The notes: generated from the sequence alone by a model not told the origin. A stretch of 34,737 bases of DNA from an uncultured Blautia sp. (GCA_900553515.1 USDN01000027.1:1-34737), one strand, 5' to 3'; shown: positions 24,088 to 32,964, counted from the first letter of the stretch. Program-made: numbers and translations.

Positions 24088-24732
24088 ATGAAATTTGACA
24101 AAAGCCAGTTGTTGATCTATGCAGTAACCGACCGGGCCTGGACCGGGAAAATGAGTCTTTATGAGCAGACAGAAGCAGCCTTAAAAGGCGGCGCCACCAT
24201 GGTGCAGCTTCGTGAAAAAGGACTGCGGGATGACAACGTGGAAGAATATCTGGAAGAGGCGAAGAAAATGCGCGCTCTCACAGAAAAATACAATGTTCCT
24301 CTCCTGATCGATGACAATATAAAACTGGCAAAAGCCTGTGGTGCAGACGGTGTCCATGTAGGCCAGAATGACATGGATGCCGGTCTTGCAAGACAACTTC
24401 TTGGACCGGATAAGATCCTGGGAGTCACAGCCAAAACGGTAGAACAGGCATTAAAAGCCCAGTCACAGGGGGCTGACTATTTGGGCAGCGGTGCCGTATT
24501 TGGCACATCAACCAAAAAAGATGCCCGCCCTATGACGATGGAACAGCTGCAGGCAATCTGCGCATCTGTAAAGATCCCGGTAGTAGCCATTGGCGGTATC
24601 TGCCTGGATAATATTGAAAAACTGCAGGGAAGCGGTGCAGCAGGAGCTGCCATTGTATCCGGTATTTTTGCAGCAGAAGATATTGAAGGGACTACCCGAG
24701 CCCTTCGTCAAAAAATGGAACGTATTATTTAG
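24088..24732 (+). CDS. thiE: Thiamine-phosphate synthase ThiE
   Basis: ThiE joins hydroxymethylpyrimidine diphosphate with thiazole phosphate to make thiamine phosphate. The 214-residue TIM barrel shows LIYAVTDRAW at the N-terminus, GGATMVQLREKGL near residue 35, VPLLIDDNIKLAKACGADGV near 71, HVGQNDM, LGVTAKT, YLGSGAVFGTSTKKDA near 132 and VVAIGGI near 168. AAAGGAGAG precedes the ATG. It is 148 nt downstream of thiC with the structured repeat between, and probably cotranscribed under TPP control. No thiazole-branch gene, thiD or thiM is in the window. Confidence 0.95.
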   Translation: MKFDKSQLLIYAVTDRAWTGKMSLYEQTEAALKGGATMVQLREKGLRDDNVEEYLEEAKKMRALTEKYNVPLLIDDNIKLAKACGADGVHVGQNDMDAGLARQLLGPDKILGVTAKTVEQALKAQSQGADYLGSGAVFGTSTKKDARPMTMEQLQAICASVKIPVVAIGGICLDNIEKLQGSGAAGAAIVSGIFAAEDIEGTTRALRQKMERII

Positions 24733-24812
24733 ACGATGCCAAGTGGTTACAACTGGGATGTCCGTCATAAAAAGACATGATATTTCAAAAAATGAGAAAA
24801 ATTCTTGATAAC

Positions 24813-24845
24813 AAAGGGGACTGCTATAAGCGGTCCCTTTTCTAT
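24813..24845 (+). terminator. Intrinsic terminator after thiE
   Basis: A 9-bp stem (24817-24825 with 24829-24837, one G-U) is extended by A-T/G-U pairs and a T run. It closes the thiamine operon. Confidence 0.8.
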
Positions 24846-25016
24846 TTGTCCTGTTTTTAACAAATTCAGAAAAATCCTTTATTTAAGCCAATTCTGCGTT
24901 ATTCTCACCAAACTATAACAATAAACTGATAACAACTTTTTTTAATGGAAATTTTTCCAATAACCTGCACGATTTCTTGTTGAAAAATTTTATCAAAATA
25001 AAACTGCCCCTCATAA

Positions 25017-25078
25017 TTGACGAAAAAATTTCAGTTAGTGTATACTAATGCGGCATGCGAGTTAGTATGCATTAACTC
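25017..25078 (+). promoter_or_regulatory. Promoter and dyads before the surface-protein gene
   Basis: TTGACG (25017-25022), 18 nt and TATACT (25041-25046). The -10 lies within TTAGT-GTAT-ACTAA (25035-25048), and GAGTTA-N8-TAACTC (25059-25078) follows at the start of the transcript. The two dyads share TTAGT. They could be operators or leader hairpins. The remaining stretch 24846-25016 is AT-rich and shows nothing I recognise. Confidence 0.6.
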
Positions 25079-25116
25079 ACATGTTCAGTAATCTACAAAA
25101 GAGGAGTTTTGTACTT

Positions 25117-28100
25117 ATGAGAAAAACAGGAAGAACAAAAGCACTGTTAGCCATGTTTCTTGCAGCTGCATCCTTGCAGGCAGGAACTGCTTTTGGTGCA
25201 CAGGCAGCAACCGGGTCACAGCTGCAGGCGGGAACCTGGGTAAAAGAAGATGCAGGCTGGAAATATAGAAAGCCTTCAGGAGAAATGGCAACTGGATGGG
25301 TCCATACTGCAAGCGGCTGGTATTATCTGCAGCCTGAGACAGGTATTATGGCAACCGGCATGCTCCGTATTAATGACCGTACTTATTATTTTAATCAGAC
25401 ACCAGATGCTGTAGAAGGCAAAATGGTTACCGGATGGTACCAGGATGCAGCTGGCAAATGGTATTTCTTCAGCACTACTGCAGACAGCACCGAAGGTGCA
25501 GCAGTAACCGGATGGCAGTGGGTCGATGGCCGCAGCTATTATTTTGAGCCGGCAGCAGGAGAGAACACTGGAAAAATGTTTGCAAATGGTGTAACACCAG
25601 ATGGCTACAAAGTCAATGCAGACGGACAGTGGGTAGATGAAAATGGAAACATTCAGGTAGTGCCTGGAAAAGGATTTTCAAGTAATCCTGGAAAAGATAC
25701 CAATTCTAAGACCACTGTAAGAGGCGGAGGTGGCGGTGGAAGCAGCCACAGCAGCTCCGGCAGTACAGATAACGGAAATAATAATGCCAATAACGGCAAT
25801 ACAAATAATGGAAACACCAACAACGGAAACACCAACAACGGAAACACCAACAACGGAAACACTAACAATGGAAATACCAACGACAGTAATTCCAGCAACG
25901 ACAATACAAACAATGGCAACAATTCCAACAATGGAAATAACCAGCCAGACCAGAATAAAGCAGTTTTTGTAAAGCAGGATCAGACAAAACTGACAGAGTT
26001 AAATTCCCTTGGCTGGTGGATCACGGTAGCATTTGAAGATGGCTATAATGCAGGCAATACAAAGGTCTATGCAGATGGCGTAGATGTAACTGCAGCTCTT
26101 TCAAATGTAACTGATGATGGAAGTATATGCAAACTGGCTGTTACAAAGGCACCGGCTGTTCTTACTGTAAGCAGCAATGATGACGGGGCACAGGTACAGA
26201 CCGTTTCCTTAGATGATACTGCAGCAGATGGTATTATCTACACAGGAGACAGCTATCTTCCTGAAAAGATCATGACACACGGACCGGTATCCATCTGGGA
26301 TTACTATCTGACCAACTATGCAGATGATGGTTCTGTAAGATATTCACCATCTAAGACAACATTCGCTCTTGGAGAAAAGCCGGTGGCTCATCCTGCTTAT
26401 TCACCGGATGCAGAATTAAGCGAAGATGGAAAAGCAACTGTAACCATTATGTTCAATTACAATACCGACGATGAGAAAGAGTGGTTTGACGGAATTAACC
26501 GCCTTCAGCTGGTAGAGTACAATGAAAATAAGAACACCATCAACAGTGATCTTGTATTTGACCGTGCAAAAGATGTAGCTCATGGAAGTGGCCGCGTAGG
26601 CGAACTGACCATTAAGAGCGGACAGGGCAATTTCACAAACAACGGAAGATATTATGTCCGCGTAGAGTCCAAGGCAGGTACATCTGCTCTTGTTCCGATC
26701 CATGTAGTAAATGCCCAGGCACCTGTTCTGAAATTACAGGAAACAGCCCAGTCTGGCGTAAACCTACATTTCCAGGTTGAAAACATGGTATACGGAATTG
26801 AGACACCGATCAGCCGTGTGGTTCTGGAAGGACCAACTGAGACGGTAGAATTAAACGAGATCGATGACTGGTTCCTGTTCAGCCAGGATCTGTTTGTCCT
26901 TTATAATGATAATGTAGATCATTTAAAATATAAGGGCAATTACAAGCTGACTGTATATGCAGACGGATTTAAGGCAACCTCTGTCAGATTTAAAGTAACA
27001 AATGGTGAAAATGTTCCATTCAAGGATGAAATGGGAATTTCCCAGTATTCATTTGATGGCGTCTCCACAGCATCCACAGGTTCAGGCGGAGGCAGCAGCT
27101 CCGGCGAAAGCAGTTCCGGAAGCAGCGCTATTTCTGCAAATCTGGTATTTGATACCGACCTGCTGGTAAATGCAGAACTTTTGGAAGAAGCTGGAAGATC
27201 TACAGCTGAGTCTGAGGCAGTTGTAGACTGGTGGTACAACATTATCAAGGATGCAGTATTTGACAGAGCAGAAGGAAAATACTATGACTGGACCGATTAT
27301 GTATCCAGCGTAGAAAATAAGAAATACGAAGACGATCAGATCCTTTCCTTTGAGGATTACAAGAGAACCGGTGTGACCTGGAGCAACAGTCCGGCAACTG
27401 CAAAGGAAGTTCTGGAAGATGGTCTTTTAGGTGAGATCCAGAATAACGGTGATTTTGCCCGCCCGGCAGCTGGTGCATTCACAGTAGAGCAGAACAAGGA
27501 AGGCGAAAATGTTGTTCTGAAGCATGAAAATGCACAGTATCTGGCTGCTATCAAAAATGTTGTGATCAATGACAGCTGGACCGGACTTGCAAAAGACAAG
27601 TATACAGTAGATGTTGAAAAGGGAACTTTAACTCTGGATCAGAGCCTGTTCACACCGGGAGAAGAATACAAGATCGCAGTAGAAGCAGACGGATACCAGA
27701 TGAATGCATTTAAGATTACTTATGATCAGCTTCTGGAAGAGGGACTGACTCTGACTGTGAAGTATCCAGATGGCAAGAATGAGTATGCATCTGATAAGAG
27801 AACCTTTGGCAAGATCCAGGGATACTATGTAGACGCAGAAGTAGATGTAACCGGTTCTGAAGGCGGTTTCTTAAAGTATCTGACCTCTGTAGTTTTAGAT
27901 GAGGATGATACCCTTTATACAAAGGGCTATGAAGGAAGCGATGCAGCATATTATGAGATATCTGCTGACAAGAAGAGCCTGACTATCGGAAACATCAAAC
28001 CTGGAACACATACACTGACTCTTCGCGCAAAGGGATATGTAGATGCGTTAACAGCACAGATCGTAGTTGCAGAAGGTGTTGACGAGCCTGAGGTTACTTT

Positions 28101-29964
28101 TGTTCCGGTTGTAAAGAGCCTGGAGTACAAGGAAGCTGGCTTCTTCATGTCTCCTGCCAACTATTACATTACTTTCGAGAATGATACAGATACTGATGCT
28201 AAGAAGGTGCTGGCAGATTATCTTGACGCAGTAAAATCTGTTACGGTTGGTGATGTGACTTATACAAAGGCATTACTTGGACTTGGATATAATAATAATG
28301 AGTTCGCAGCTTCTGTTGTAGACAGTGGTTACGGTAGCATTAATGACTGCCTGCGTATGACTGTTGATACTGGATTTACAGGTGATACAGTTGAAATTGT
28401 TGTTGAGGCAGAGGGATATGATACCATTACTCTTACTGCTGTAAAGAACAGCAATGGCAGATATGTTCTGAAAGATGGTTCCGAAATTGTTCCTCCTGCA
28501 GAAGATAAGGATGCTCCAAAGCTTACTGGACAGCTTAATATCCAGCGAGGAAATGAATGGACACTGAAAGGTAATGCAGAGTATCTGAAAGCAATTACTT
28601 CTGTTAAGTATGGAGAAGAAGAACTTGACACAACAGTAAATGACACAGAGATTACCATTGATACATCTGAATTACCGGTTGGTACACATAAACTCACAAT
28701 TGAAGCAGATGGATACAAGAGCCAGGTAATTGAAGTAATTATTGAGTCTGATGGTAATGCCGGAGAAGATGAGGGCGTTGAGGGACTTACCTTTGAGAAA
28801 GCTCATGTGAAATATTGGTTTGATGATTATGATACATATCGCTTAACATTTACTGATGAGAAAATTAACGATGTCAGCAGAGATCTTTACTTAAAAGCTA
28901 TCGATTATATTGAGGTTGGAGATGTAAAATATTCTTATGGTACTCCAGATATTAGCAAAAACTCAAATAAATTTAAGCAGGGTGGCACTAATACAGAAAC
29001 CGGAGAGCAGGAATATATCGATTTTACAACTGATATTGCTGATTTTGGTACAGACGGTACTCCGGTTAAAGTCACTATTTACTCTACTGCTAAAGCAGAC
29101 TATGATCCATATGTATTCTATCTGAAAGCAGGCAAATTAGTTGCAGCACCTGGTGAAGATAATTCTGGAGATAATGGAAACGATGAAAGTGATAAGGATA
29201 TCACTTTTGAAGAAGTTTCAGTAGATAGTTTCCTGGCGAAGTATGAAGCATATCGTTTACTCCTTAAAGTAGACACCATAAACGATATTTCAAGAGATAC
29301 CTATCTTGGTGCTATAGATTATATAATGGTAGGACAGCATCAGTATGAAAGCTGTAGTTATGGTTCTATATCAGATCAGCAGTTTAAAGTAGGTACAACA
29401 CCTGAAAGTGATGGTATGGGAAAAGGAAAAGATTACATTGATTTTGCTAAGGATGGTTTCGATGCTTACGAAACAGGTGATCTGATCAAAGTTACTATTT
29501 ACAGTAAGAAGAGCGAATATGGTTCTTATGTATTCTATGTAAGAGATGGCGAACTGGTAGACCCAACCGAAGCAGAGGAAGAACTTTTAGATGAGCAGGA
29601 AATGAAAGAAGAGGCTCAGGAAGAAGTAACTGTTCCTGAAACAAAGGATGAAACAGTTGTTCCGGAAGTTCCGGCTGATAAGGATGCAGAAGAAGTTCCG
29701 GCAGAAGATGAAGTAACCGAACCTTCTGAGGAAGATAAGGAAGATACTGCAGAAGAGCCGGCAGAGGATAAGCCAGAGGAAGATGCATCTGAGGATAAGG
29801 ACTCCGAAGATAAGGATACAGAGGAAACTCCAGCTGAAGAAGATAAAGAAGATGCTTCCGAGGACAATAACTCCGAAGACTCCAATGAAGATGTTTCCGA
29901 AGACAATGCAGCTGACGATGTTGCCGAAGATACAGAAGCAACCGAAACAGAAGGAGAAATCTAA
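25117..29964 (+). CDS. Large secreted cell-wall-associated protein with choline-binding-type repeats and HID-like (DUF1533) modules
   Basis: The 1615-residue protein has a signal peptide ending near AFGAQAA (residue 31). Aromatic GW repeats of the choline/wall-binding type (GWKYRKPSGEMATGWV, GWYYL, GRSYYFEP) span about 37-178. A Gly/Ser then Asn-rich linker is at 208-278. Several modules ending in patterns such as HKLTIEADGYKSQVIEVII follow, near 536-628, 800-990, 992-1120, 1131-1210, 1223-1350 and 1361-1480; they resemble the DUF1533/Shr-like Hb-interacting domain. The tail (1481-1615) is rich in Glu, Asp, Lys, Pro. No LPXTG or C-terminal helix is present, so wall attachment must rely on the N-terminal repeats. 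GAGGAG sits 10 nt before the ATG. The ligand is unknown. Confidence 0.85.
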   Translation: MRKTGRTKALLAMFLAAASLQAGTAFGAQAATGSQLQAGTWVKEDAGWKYRKPSGEMATGWVHTASGWYYLQPETGIMATGMLRINDRTYYFNQTPDAVEGKMVTGWYQDAAGKWYFFSTTADSTEGAAVTGWQWVDGRSYYFEPAAGENTGKMFANGVTPDGYKVNADGQWVDENGNIQVVPGKGFSSNPGKDTNSKTTVRGGGGGGSSHSSSGSTDNGNNNANNGNTNNGNTNNGNTNNGNTNNGNTNNGNTNDSNSSNDNTNNGNNSNNGNNQPDQNKAVFVKQDQTKLTELNSLGWWITVAFEDGYNAGNTKVYADGVDVTAALSNVTDDGSICKLAVTKAPAVLTVSSNDDGAQVQTVSLDDTAADGIIYTGDSYLPEKIMTHGPVSIWDYYLTNYADDGSVRYSPSKTTFALGEKPVAHPAYSPDAELSEDGKATVTIMFNYNTDDEKEWFDGINRLQLVEYNENKNTINSDLVFDRAKDVAHGSGRVGELTIKSGQGNFTNNGRYYVRVESKAGTSALVPIHVVNAQAPVLKLQETAQSGVNLHFQVENMVYGIETPISRVVLEGPTETVELNEIDDWFLFSQDLFVLYNDNVDHLKYKGNYKLTVYADGFKATSVRFKVTNGENVPFKDEMGISQYSFDGVSTASTGSGGGSSSGESSSGSSAISANLVFDTDLLVNAELLEEAGRSTAESEAVVDWWYNIIKDAVFDRAEGKYYDWTDYVSSVENKKYEDDQILSFEDYKRTGVTWSNSPATAKEVLEDGLLGEIQNNGDFARPAAGAFTVEQNKEGENVVLKHENAQYLAAIKNVVINDSWTGLAKDKYTVDVEKGTLTLDQSLFTPGEEYKIAVEADGYQMNAFKITYDQLLEEGLTLTVKYPDGKNEYASDKRTFGKIQGYYVDAEVDVTGSEGGFLKYLTSVVLDEDDTLYTKGYEGSDAAYYEISADKKSLTIGNIKPGTHTLTLRAKGYVDALTAQIVVAEGVDEPEVTFVPVVKSLEYKEAGFFMSPANYYITFENDTDTDAKKVLADYLDAVKSVTVGDVTYTKALLGLGYNNNEFAASVVDSGYGSINDCLRMTVDTGFTGDTVEIVVEAEGYDTITLTAVKNSNGRYVLKDGSEIVPPAEDKDAPKLTGQLNIQRGNEWTLKGNAEYLKAITSVKYGEEELDTTVNDTEITIDTSELPVGTHKLTIEADGYKSQVIEVIIESDGNAGEDEGVEGLTFEKAHVKYWFDDYDTYRLTFTDEKINDVSRDLYLKAIDYIEVGDVKYSYGTPDISKNSNKFKQGGTNTETGEQEYIDFTTDIADFGTDGTPVKVTIYSTAKADYDPYVFYLKAGKLVAAPGEDNSGDNGNDESDKDITFEEVSVDSFLAKYEAYRLLLKVDTINDISRDTYLGAIDYIMVGQHQYESCSYGSISDQQFKVGTTPESDGMGKGKDYIDFAKDGFDAYETGDLIKVTIYSKKSEYGSYVFYVRDGELVDPTEAEEELLDEQEMKEEAQEEVTVPETKDETVVPEVPADKDAEEVPAEDEVTEPSEEDKEDTAEEPAEDKPEEDASEDKDSEDKDTEETPAEEDKEDASEDNNSEDSNEDVSEDNAADDVAEDTEATETEGEI
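25797..25890 (+). repeat. 15-bp tandem repeat coding for NNGNT units
   Basis: About six copies of a GGAAACACCAACAAC-like unit, several identical, encode consecutive Asn-Asn-Gly-Asn-Thr within the surface protein. Near-identical units of a multiple of 3 suggest slippage could change linker length in frame. Confidence 0.9.
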
Positions 29965-31029
29965 TTGAAAAAATGGTGTCTGGTGATCTTGGCACTGATG
30001 TTATGCGGATGCAGTGCATCTACAAAAACAGCTGAAACAGAGGCGGTCAAAAATGACCGCCCTGTTTTGCGTACAGAGACAGGATCCGAAGAAAAGAACT
30101 TTACCGTATTTGCCATGGACACAGTGATGCAGTTCCAGATCTATGGCGGAAATGATGACGTAGAAGAAAAAGTCCGGGGGAAAATAGAAGAACTGGAAGA
30201 TACACTTTCTGTGACAAAAGAAGGAAGTCCCATGTGGAATTTAAACGAGAAGAAGAATGAGAACTTTGCAGAGGAATTTGCAAATCTGATGCTTCAGTCA
30301 CTAAAACTTTGCAAAGATACAGACGGTGCCTTAGACATTTCCGCCTATCCCATTGTAAAAGCCTGGGGCTTTACCACAGGTGAACATCGCATCCCCGATG
30401 AGGAAGAACGCAAAGCATTAGTCTCCCGCGTAGATTACCGCAAGATCCAGGTAAATGGTAATACTGTATCCATAGAACCGGATATGATGGTAGATTTGGG
30501 AAGTGTAGGAAAAGGCTATACAGCAGAGGTCCTGGCAAACCTGATGAAAGAAGAAGGTGTTACTTCTGCTCTTTTCAGTCTGGGAGGAAATATCCAGACA
30601 GTAGGTACAAAGTCGGACGGGTCTGACTGGTTCATCGGTATCCGGGCAGCAGAAGAGGACCGTTATCTGGGAGGTGTTTCTGTAACAGATAAGGCGGTGG
30701 TTACTTCCGGTGGCTACGAGCGTTATTTCACAGGTGATGACGGTCAGGTCTACTGGCACATTATGGATCCTAAAACCGGTGCTCCGGCTAAAAATGGGCT
30801 GGTATCTGTGACCATTATCAGTGACAGCGGTTTCCTCTGTGATGGTCTTTCCACTGCCCTTTTTGTCATGGGTCCGGAAAAAGCGGCTGAACACTGGCGC
30901 AGCCACCAGAATTACGAGGCAGTCTTAGAAGATGATAAAGGCCAGATCTATATTACAGAAGGCCTGGAAAACACCTTCAAACCGGTAGATCTTGGCACAG
31001 AGCAGGAGATCCAGGTGATCCGCAGATAA
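29965..31029 (+). CDS. apbE: ApbE family FAD:protein FMN transferase, lipoprotein
   Basis: ApbE attaches FMN covalently to Ser/Thr of target proteins outside the membrane. The 354-residue product has a lipoprotein signal (MKKWCLVILALMLCGCSAST; Cys at the LCGC lipobox). Family motifs follow: FAMDTVMQFQIYG, DLGSVGKGYTAEVLANLM, SLGGNIQTVG, HIMDPKTGAPAKNG and CDGLSTALFVMG with the metal-site Asp/Thr. It begins with TTG immediately after the stop codon of the surface-protein gene, and its AAGGAG lies inside that gene, so translation is probably coupled. I saw no clear flavinylation motif in the surface protein, so the natural target is uncertain. Confidence 0.9.
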   Translation: MKKWCLVILALMLCGCSASTKTAETEAVKNDRPVLRTETGSEEKNFTVFAMDTVMQFQIYGGNDDVEEKVRGKIEELEDTLSVTKEGSPMWNLNEKKNENFAEEFANLMLQSLKLCKDTDGALDISAYPIVKAWGFTTGEHRIPDEEERKALVSRVDYRKIQVNGNTVSIEPDMMVDLGSVGKGYTAEVLANLMKEEGVTSALFSLGGNIQTVGTKSDGSDWFIGIRAAEEDRYLGGVSVTDKAVVTSGGYERYFTGDDGQVYWHIMDPKTGAPAKNGLVSVTIISDSGFLCDGLSTALFVMGPEKAAEHWRSHQNYEAVLEDDKGQIYITEGLENTFKPVDLGTEQEIQVIRR

Positions 31030-31119
31030 AGACGGCTTGTAAAGACAAATGCAGCATGGTATCATGAGTGAAGATATGAATAAAAACACAGATTTTCAGG
31101 AAAAAGGCGGACATATTTT

Positions 31120-31461
31120 ATGAACATCCAGATCTTCGGCACAAAAAAGTGCAATGATACAAAGAAAGCAGAACGCTTTTTCAAAGAGCGTGGCATCAAA
31201 TACCAGTTCATTGACATGAAGGAAAAAGGCATGTCAAAAGGCGAGTTTAACTCCGTTGCCCAGGCAAACGGAGGCCTGGAAAATATGATCAACTGGGATG
31301 GGAAAGACAAAGATATTTTGTCCCTGATCAAATATATCGCAGAGGAAGATAAGCTGCAAAAAGTCCTGGAAAATCCCCAGGTGATCAAAACACCGGTGGT
31401 CAGAAACGGAAAGCAGTCTACCTTAGGCTATCAGCCGGATGTGTGGAAAAAATGGGAATAG
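31120..31461 (+). CDS. ArsC/Spx family protein (YffB-like)
   Basis: The 113-residue thioredoxin-fold protein belongs to the arsenate reductase-like ArsC/Spx group. It starts MNIQIFGTKKCNDTKKAERF with the single active-site Cys (C11) and no CxxC pair as in Spx of Bacillus. It ends with the family pattern KTPVVRNGKQSTLGYQPD. The basic residues of true arsenate reductases are not obvious and no ars genes are near, so arsenate reduction is unlikely to be its role. It may reduce small thiols. AAAGGCGG lies before the ATG, 90 nt after apbE. Confidence 0.8.
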   Translation: MNIQIFGTKKCNDTKKAERFFKERGIKYQFIDMKEKGMSKGEFNSVAQANGGLENMINWDGKDKDILSLIKYIAEEDKLQKVLENPQVIKTPVVRNGKQSTLGYQPDVWKKWE

Positions 31462-31500
31462 ATAGGTAATAGATAAAAATAGCAGAAAAATGCGTATAAT

Positions 31501-31555
31501 AAAAAAGCAGGTCGCAGATATCACATTTTATGGAAATATCCGCGACCTGTTTTAT
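31501..31555. terminator. Bidirectional terminator
   Basis: CAGGTCGC (31508-31515) pairs with GCGACCTG (31542-31549), with an inner GATAT/ATATC stem. An A-run on the left and a T-run on the right allow it to serve the ArsC-like gene on the plus strand and the UPF0303 gene on the minus strand. Confidence 0.8.
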
Positions 31556-31588
31556 ATTTGCTGTGAGAACCAATAATAGGAATAGATC

Positions 31589-32056
31589 TTACGCGTTCTT
31601 CTGTGCGCAGAACTGATCCATTACTTCCACCAGATTTCTGTGGTCTTCCAGATGAGGCAGACCGGAGATCATGGCAACACCGCGGAACTCATCATTTACA
31701 ATAATTGGAAATCCACCGCCGCAGAATGCATAGTGGGACTCGTCCTGCTGCCAGTTTTCCTTTACACCGTTTAATTCCCGCTCAACAGCTGCACGCAGAG
31801 AAGAAGTATGGCAGCGCTCAACCGTGTGCTGCTTGCGGTTCATCCACTGGTTATTGCTTTCGTCTGTTCCCGGAAGGAAGGACTGATACAGGATAATATC
31901 ATCAAAAACAATACGGATGGCGATTGGCTTTGGAGTGGTCAGACCACGCTCGCGAAGCATGGTTCCCAGTGTGTAAGCATCATTGTAATCAAAAGAAGAA
32001 AAGTGGATACGCTCTTCCTGGCTTTTGATCTCTTCTAACATTTTTAAATCGTACAT
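31589..32056 (-). CDS. UPF0303 / GlcG-HbpS-like heme-binding fold protein
   Basis: The 155-residue protein matches the UPF0303 family, which has the GlcG/HbpS-like fold; some relatives bind heme, but function here is unknown. Seen are LGTMLRERGL, PIAIRIVFDDIILYQSFLPG, WMNRKQHTVERCHTSSLRAA and HYAFCGGGFPIIV with FRGVAMISGLPHLEDHRNLVE. I chose MYDLKMLEEIK at 32056 because GAGAGGG lies upstream; the longer frame adds an unlikely hydrophobic stretch. A promoter lies upstream on the minus strand (TATACA, 17 nt, TATAAT, complement of 32094-32122). Confidence 0.82.
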   Translation of the reverse strand: MYDLKMLEEIKSQEERIHFSSFDYNDAYTLGTMLRERGLTTPKPIAIRIVFDDIILYQSFLPGTDESNNQWMNRKQHTVERCHTSSLRAAVERELNGVKENWQQDESHYAFCGGGFPIIVNDEFRGVAMISGLPHLEDHRNLVEVMDQFCAQKNA

Positions 32057-32093
32057 AAGAATACCCTCTCTATACTCATATTTTTCCAGAATT

Positions 32094-32122
32094 ATTATAG
32101 CCTTTAAATAGAAATGTGTATA
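32094..32122 (-). promoter_or_regulatory. Promoter of the UPF0303 gene
   Basis: On the minus strand TATACA (complement of 32117-32122), 17 nt and TATAAT (complement of 32094-32099). Confidence 0.6.
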
Positions 32123-32192
32123 GTAAAAAAATAAAGTCCCCAAAACTGTTTCTAAAACTAACCCTTAGTTAATATTTTCCCTGAAGGAACAG

Positions 32193-32213
32193 CTGTATAG
32201 TTCAGATATACAG
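32193..32213. promoter_or_regulatory. Dyad upstream of the unknown membrane protein gene
   Basis: CTGTAT-N9-ATACAG is a perfect inverted repeat 46 nt before the start codon, overlapping a TATAGT that could be a -10. It could be an operator or a leader hairpin. Confidence 0.4.
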
Positions 32214-32258
32214 AACAATAGGATCAGTTTCATAATTTGTAAGAAAGAGGGAAAATGG

Positions 32259-32873
32259 ATGTTTGGATTGGAAATAGCCACATTGCTATTGGGAATTAGT
32301 TTTATTGCAGCAGGCATGATCCAGAGCAGAAAGACGGGGCAGAAAAAATGGCGTATTTTAATGATCATTGGGATCATCCCGGTTCTGGTCAGTGTATTTT
32401 TATTGGTCTGCACATTCTGGCTCTTATATGGGATCCAGGTCCAGGAGCCGGTTGCAGGTCCAACAGAAAACGGAAAGATCATTACGGAAAACACAGATGC
32501 AGAGCCAGAACCAGGTTCCGGTTCAGATTCCAACATCCCTGGCAGCGACTGGCGCACTTACAGGGCTTATTCCGAAGACCTGCACCTGGATGATACAGGC
32601 GCTCTCATTTTCTGCCTTTCCCCATTAGATAATAGAAACGGCTATGCTGTATATGACAGCGCAAACGGTGCCAGAGTAGGAACTCTTTTATGGGGATCAG
32701 AAAAAGAAGCGGACTGGCAGGCTAAAGCACAGATGGAAGACTTAGATCATGACGGGATAAAAGAAATCGGCATATCCATGGCAGATGGAGAAATCCTGTG
32801 GTACCATTACCGGGAAGGTTTGGAGGATACCTGGCCGGAGAATAAATGTGGTTGTTTTGAAAAAGTTGATTAA
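32259..32873 (+). CDS. Membrane-anchored protein of unknown function
   Basis: I do not recognise this 204-residue protein. Two hydrophobic helices lie at the N-terminus (LEIATLLLGISFIAAGMI; ILMIIGIIPVLVSVFLLVCT), followed by a Glu/Pro/Gly/Ser-rich linker (residues 64-90). The soluble domain has a DLDHDGIKEIGISMADGE stretch, which resembles the Ca-binding DxDxDG loops of FG-GAP/VCBS-type proteins. The C-terminus has CGC. The soluble part is probably outside the cell. AGAGGG precedes the ATG; another ATG 4 nt upstream is in a different frame. Confidence 0.7.
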   Translation: MFGLEIATLLLGISFIAAGMIQSRKTGQKKWRILMIIGIIPVLVSVFLLVCTFWLLYGIQVQEPVAGPTENGKIITENTDAEPEPGSGSDSNIPGSDWRTYRAYSEDLHLDDTGALIFCLSPLDNRNGYAVYDSANGARVGTLLWGSEKEADWQAKAQMEDLDHDGIKEIGISMADGEILWYHYREGLEDTWPENKCGCFEKVD

Positions 32874-32936
32874 AAAATTAACAAAAGAAAAGCCTGTAAT
32901 TATGGGAAAAACTGTAAAAACTTAAGATTATAAACA

Positions 32937-32964
32937 TTGACATTTCCATACAGAGTGATAAAAT
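32937..32964 (+). promoter_or_regulatory. Promoter of the SDR gene
   Basis: TTGACA (32937-32942), 16 nt and TAAAAT (32959-32964), with TG one base before the -10 (extended). Confidence 0.7.

Noticed and set aside
25797..25890. CRISPR-like array
   Set aside because: The repeats are 15 bp, directly adjacent without spacers, and code for NNGNT in frame.
29560..29964. Sortase anchor at the end of the surface protein
   Set aside because: No LPXTG-like motif, no hydrophobic helix and no basic tail; the protein ends in acidic residues.
29495..30019. Long minus-strand open frames rich in Leu or Ser (also 29616-29906) opposite the end of the surface-protein gene
   Set aside because: They mirror the repetitive acidic GAA/GAG/GAT codons of the plus-strand tail, have no ribosome site, and resemble no protein.
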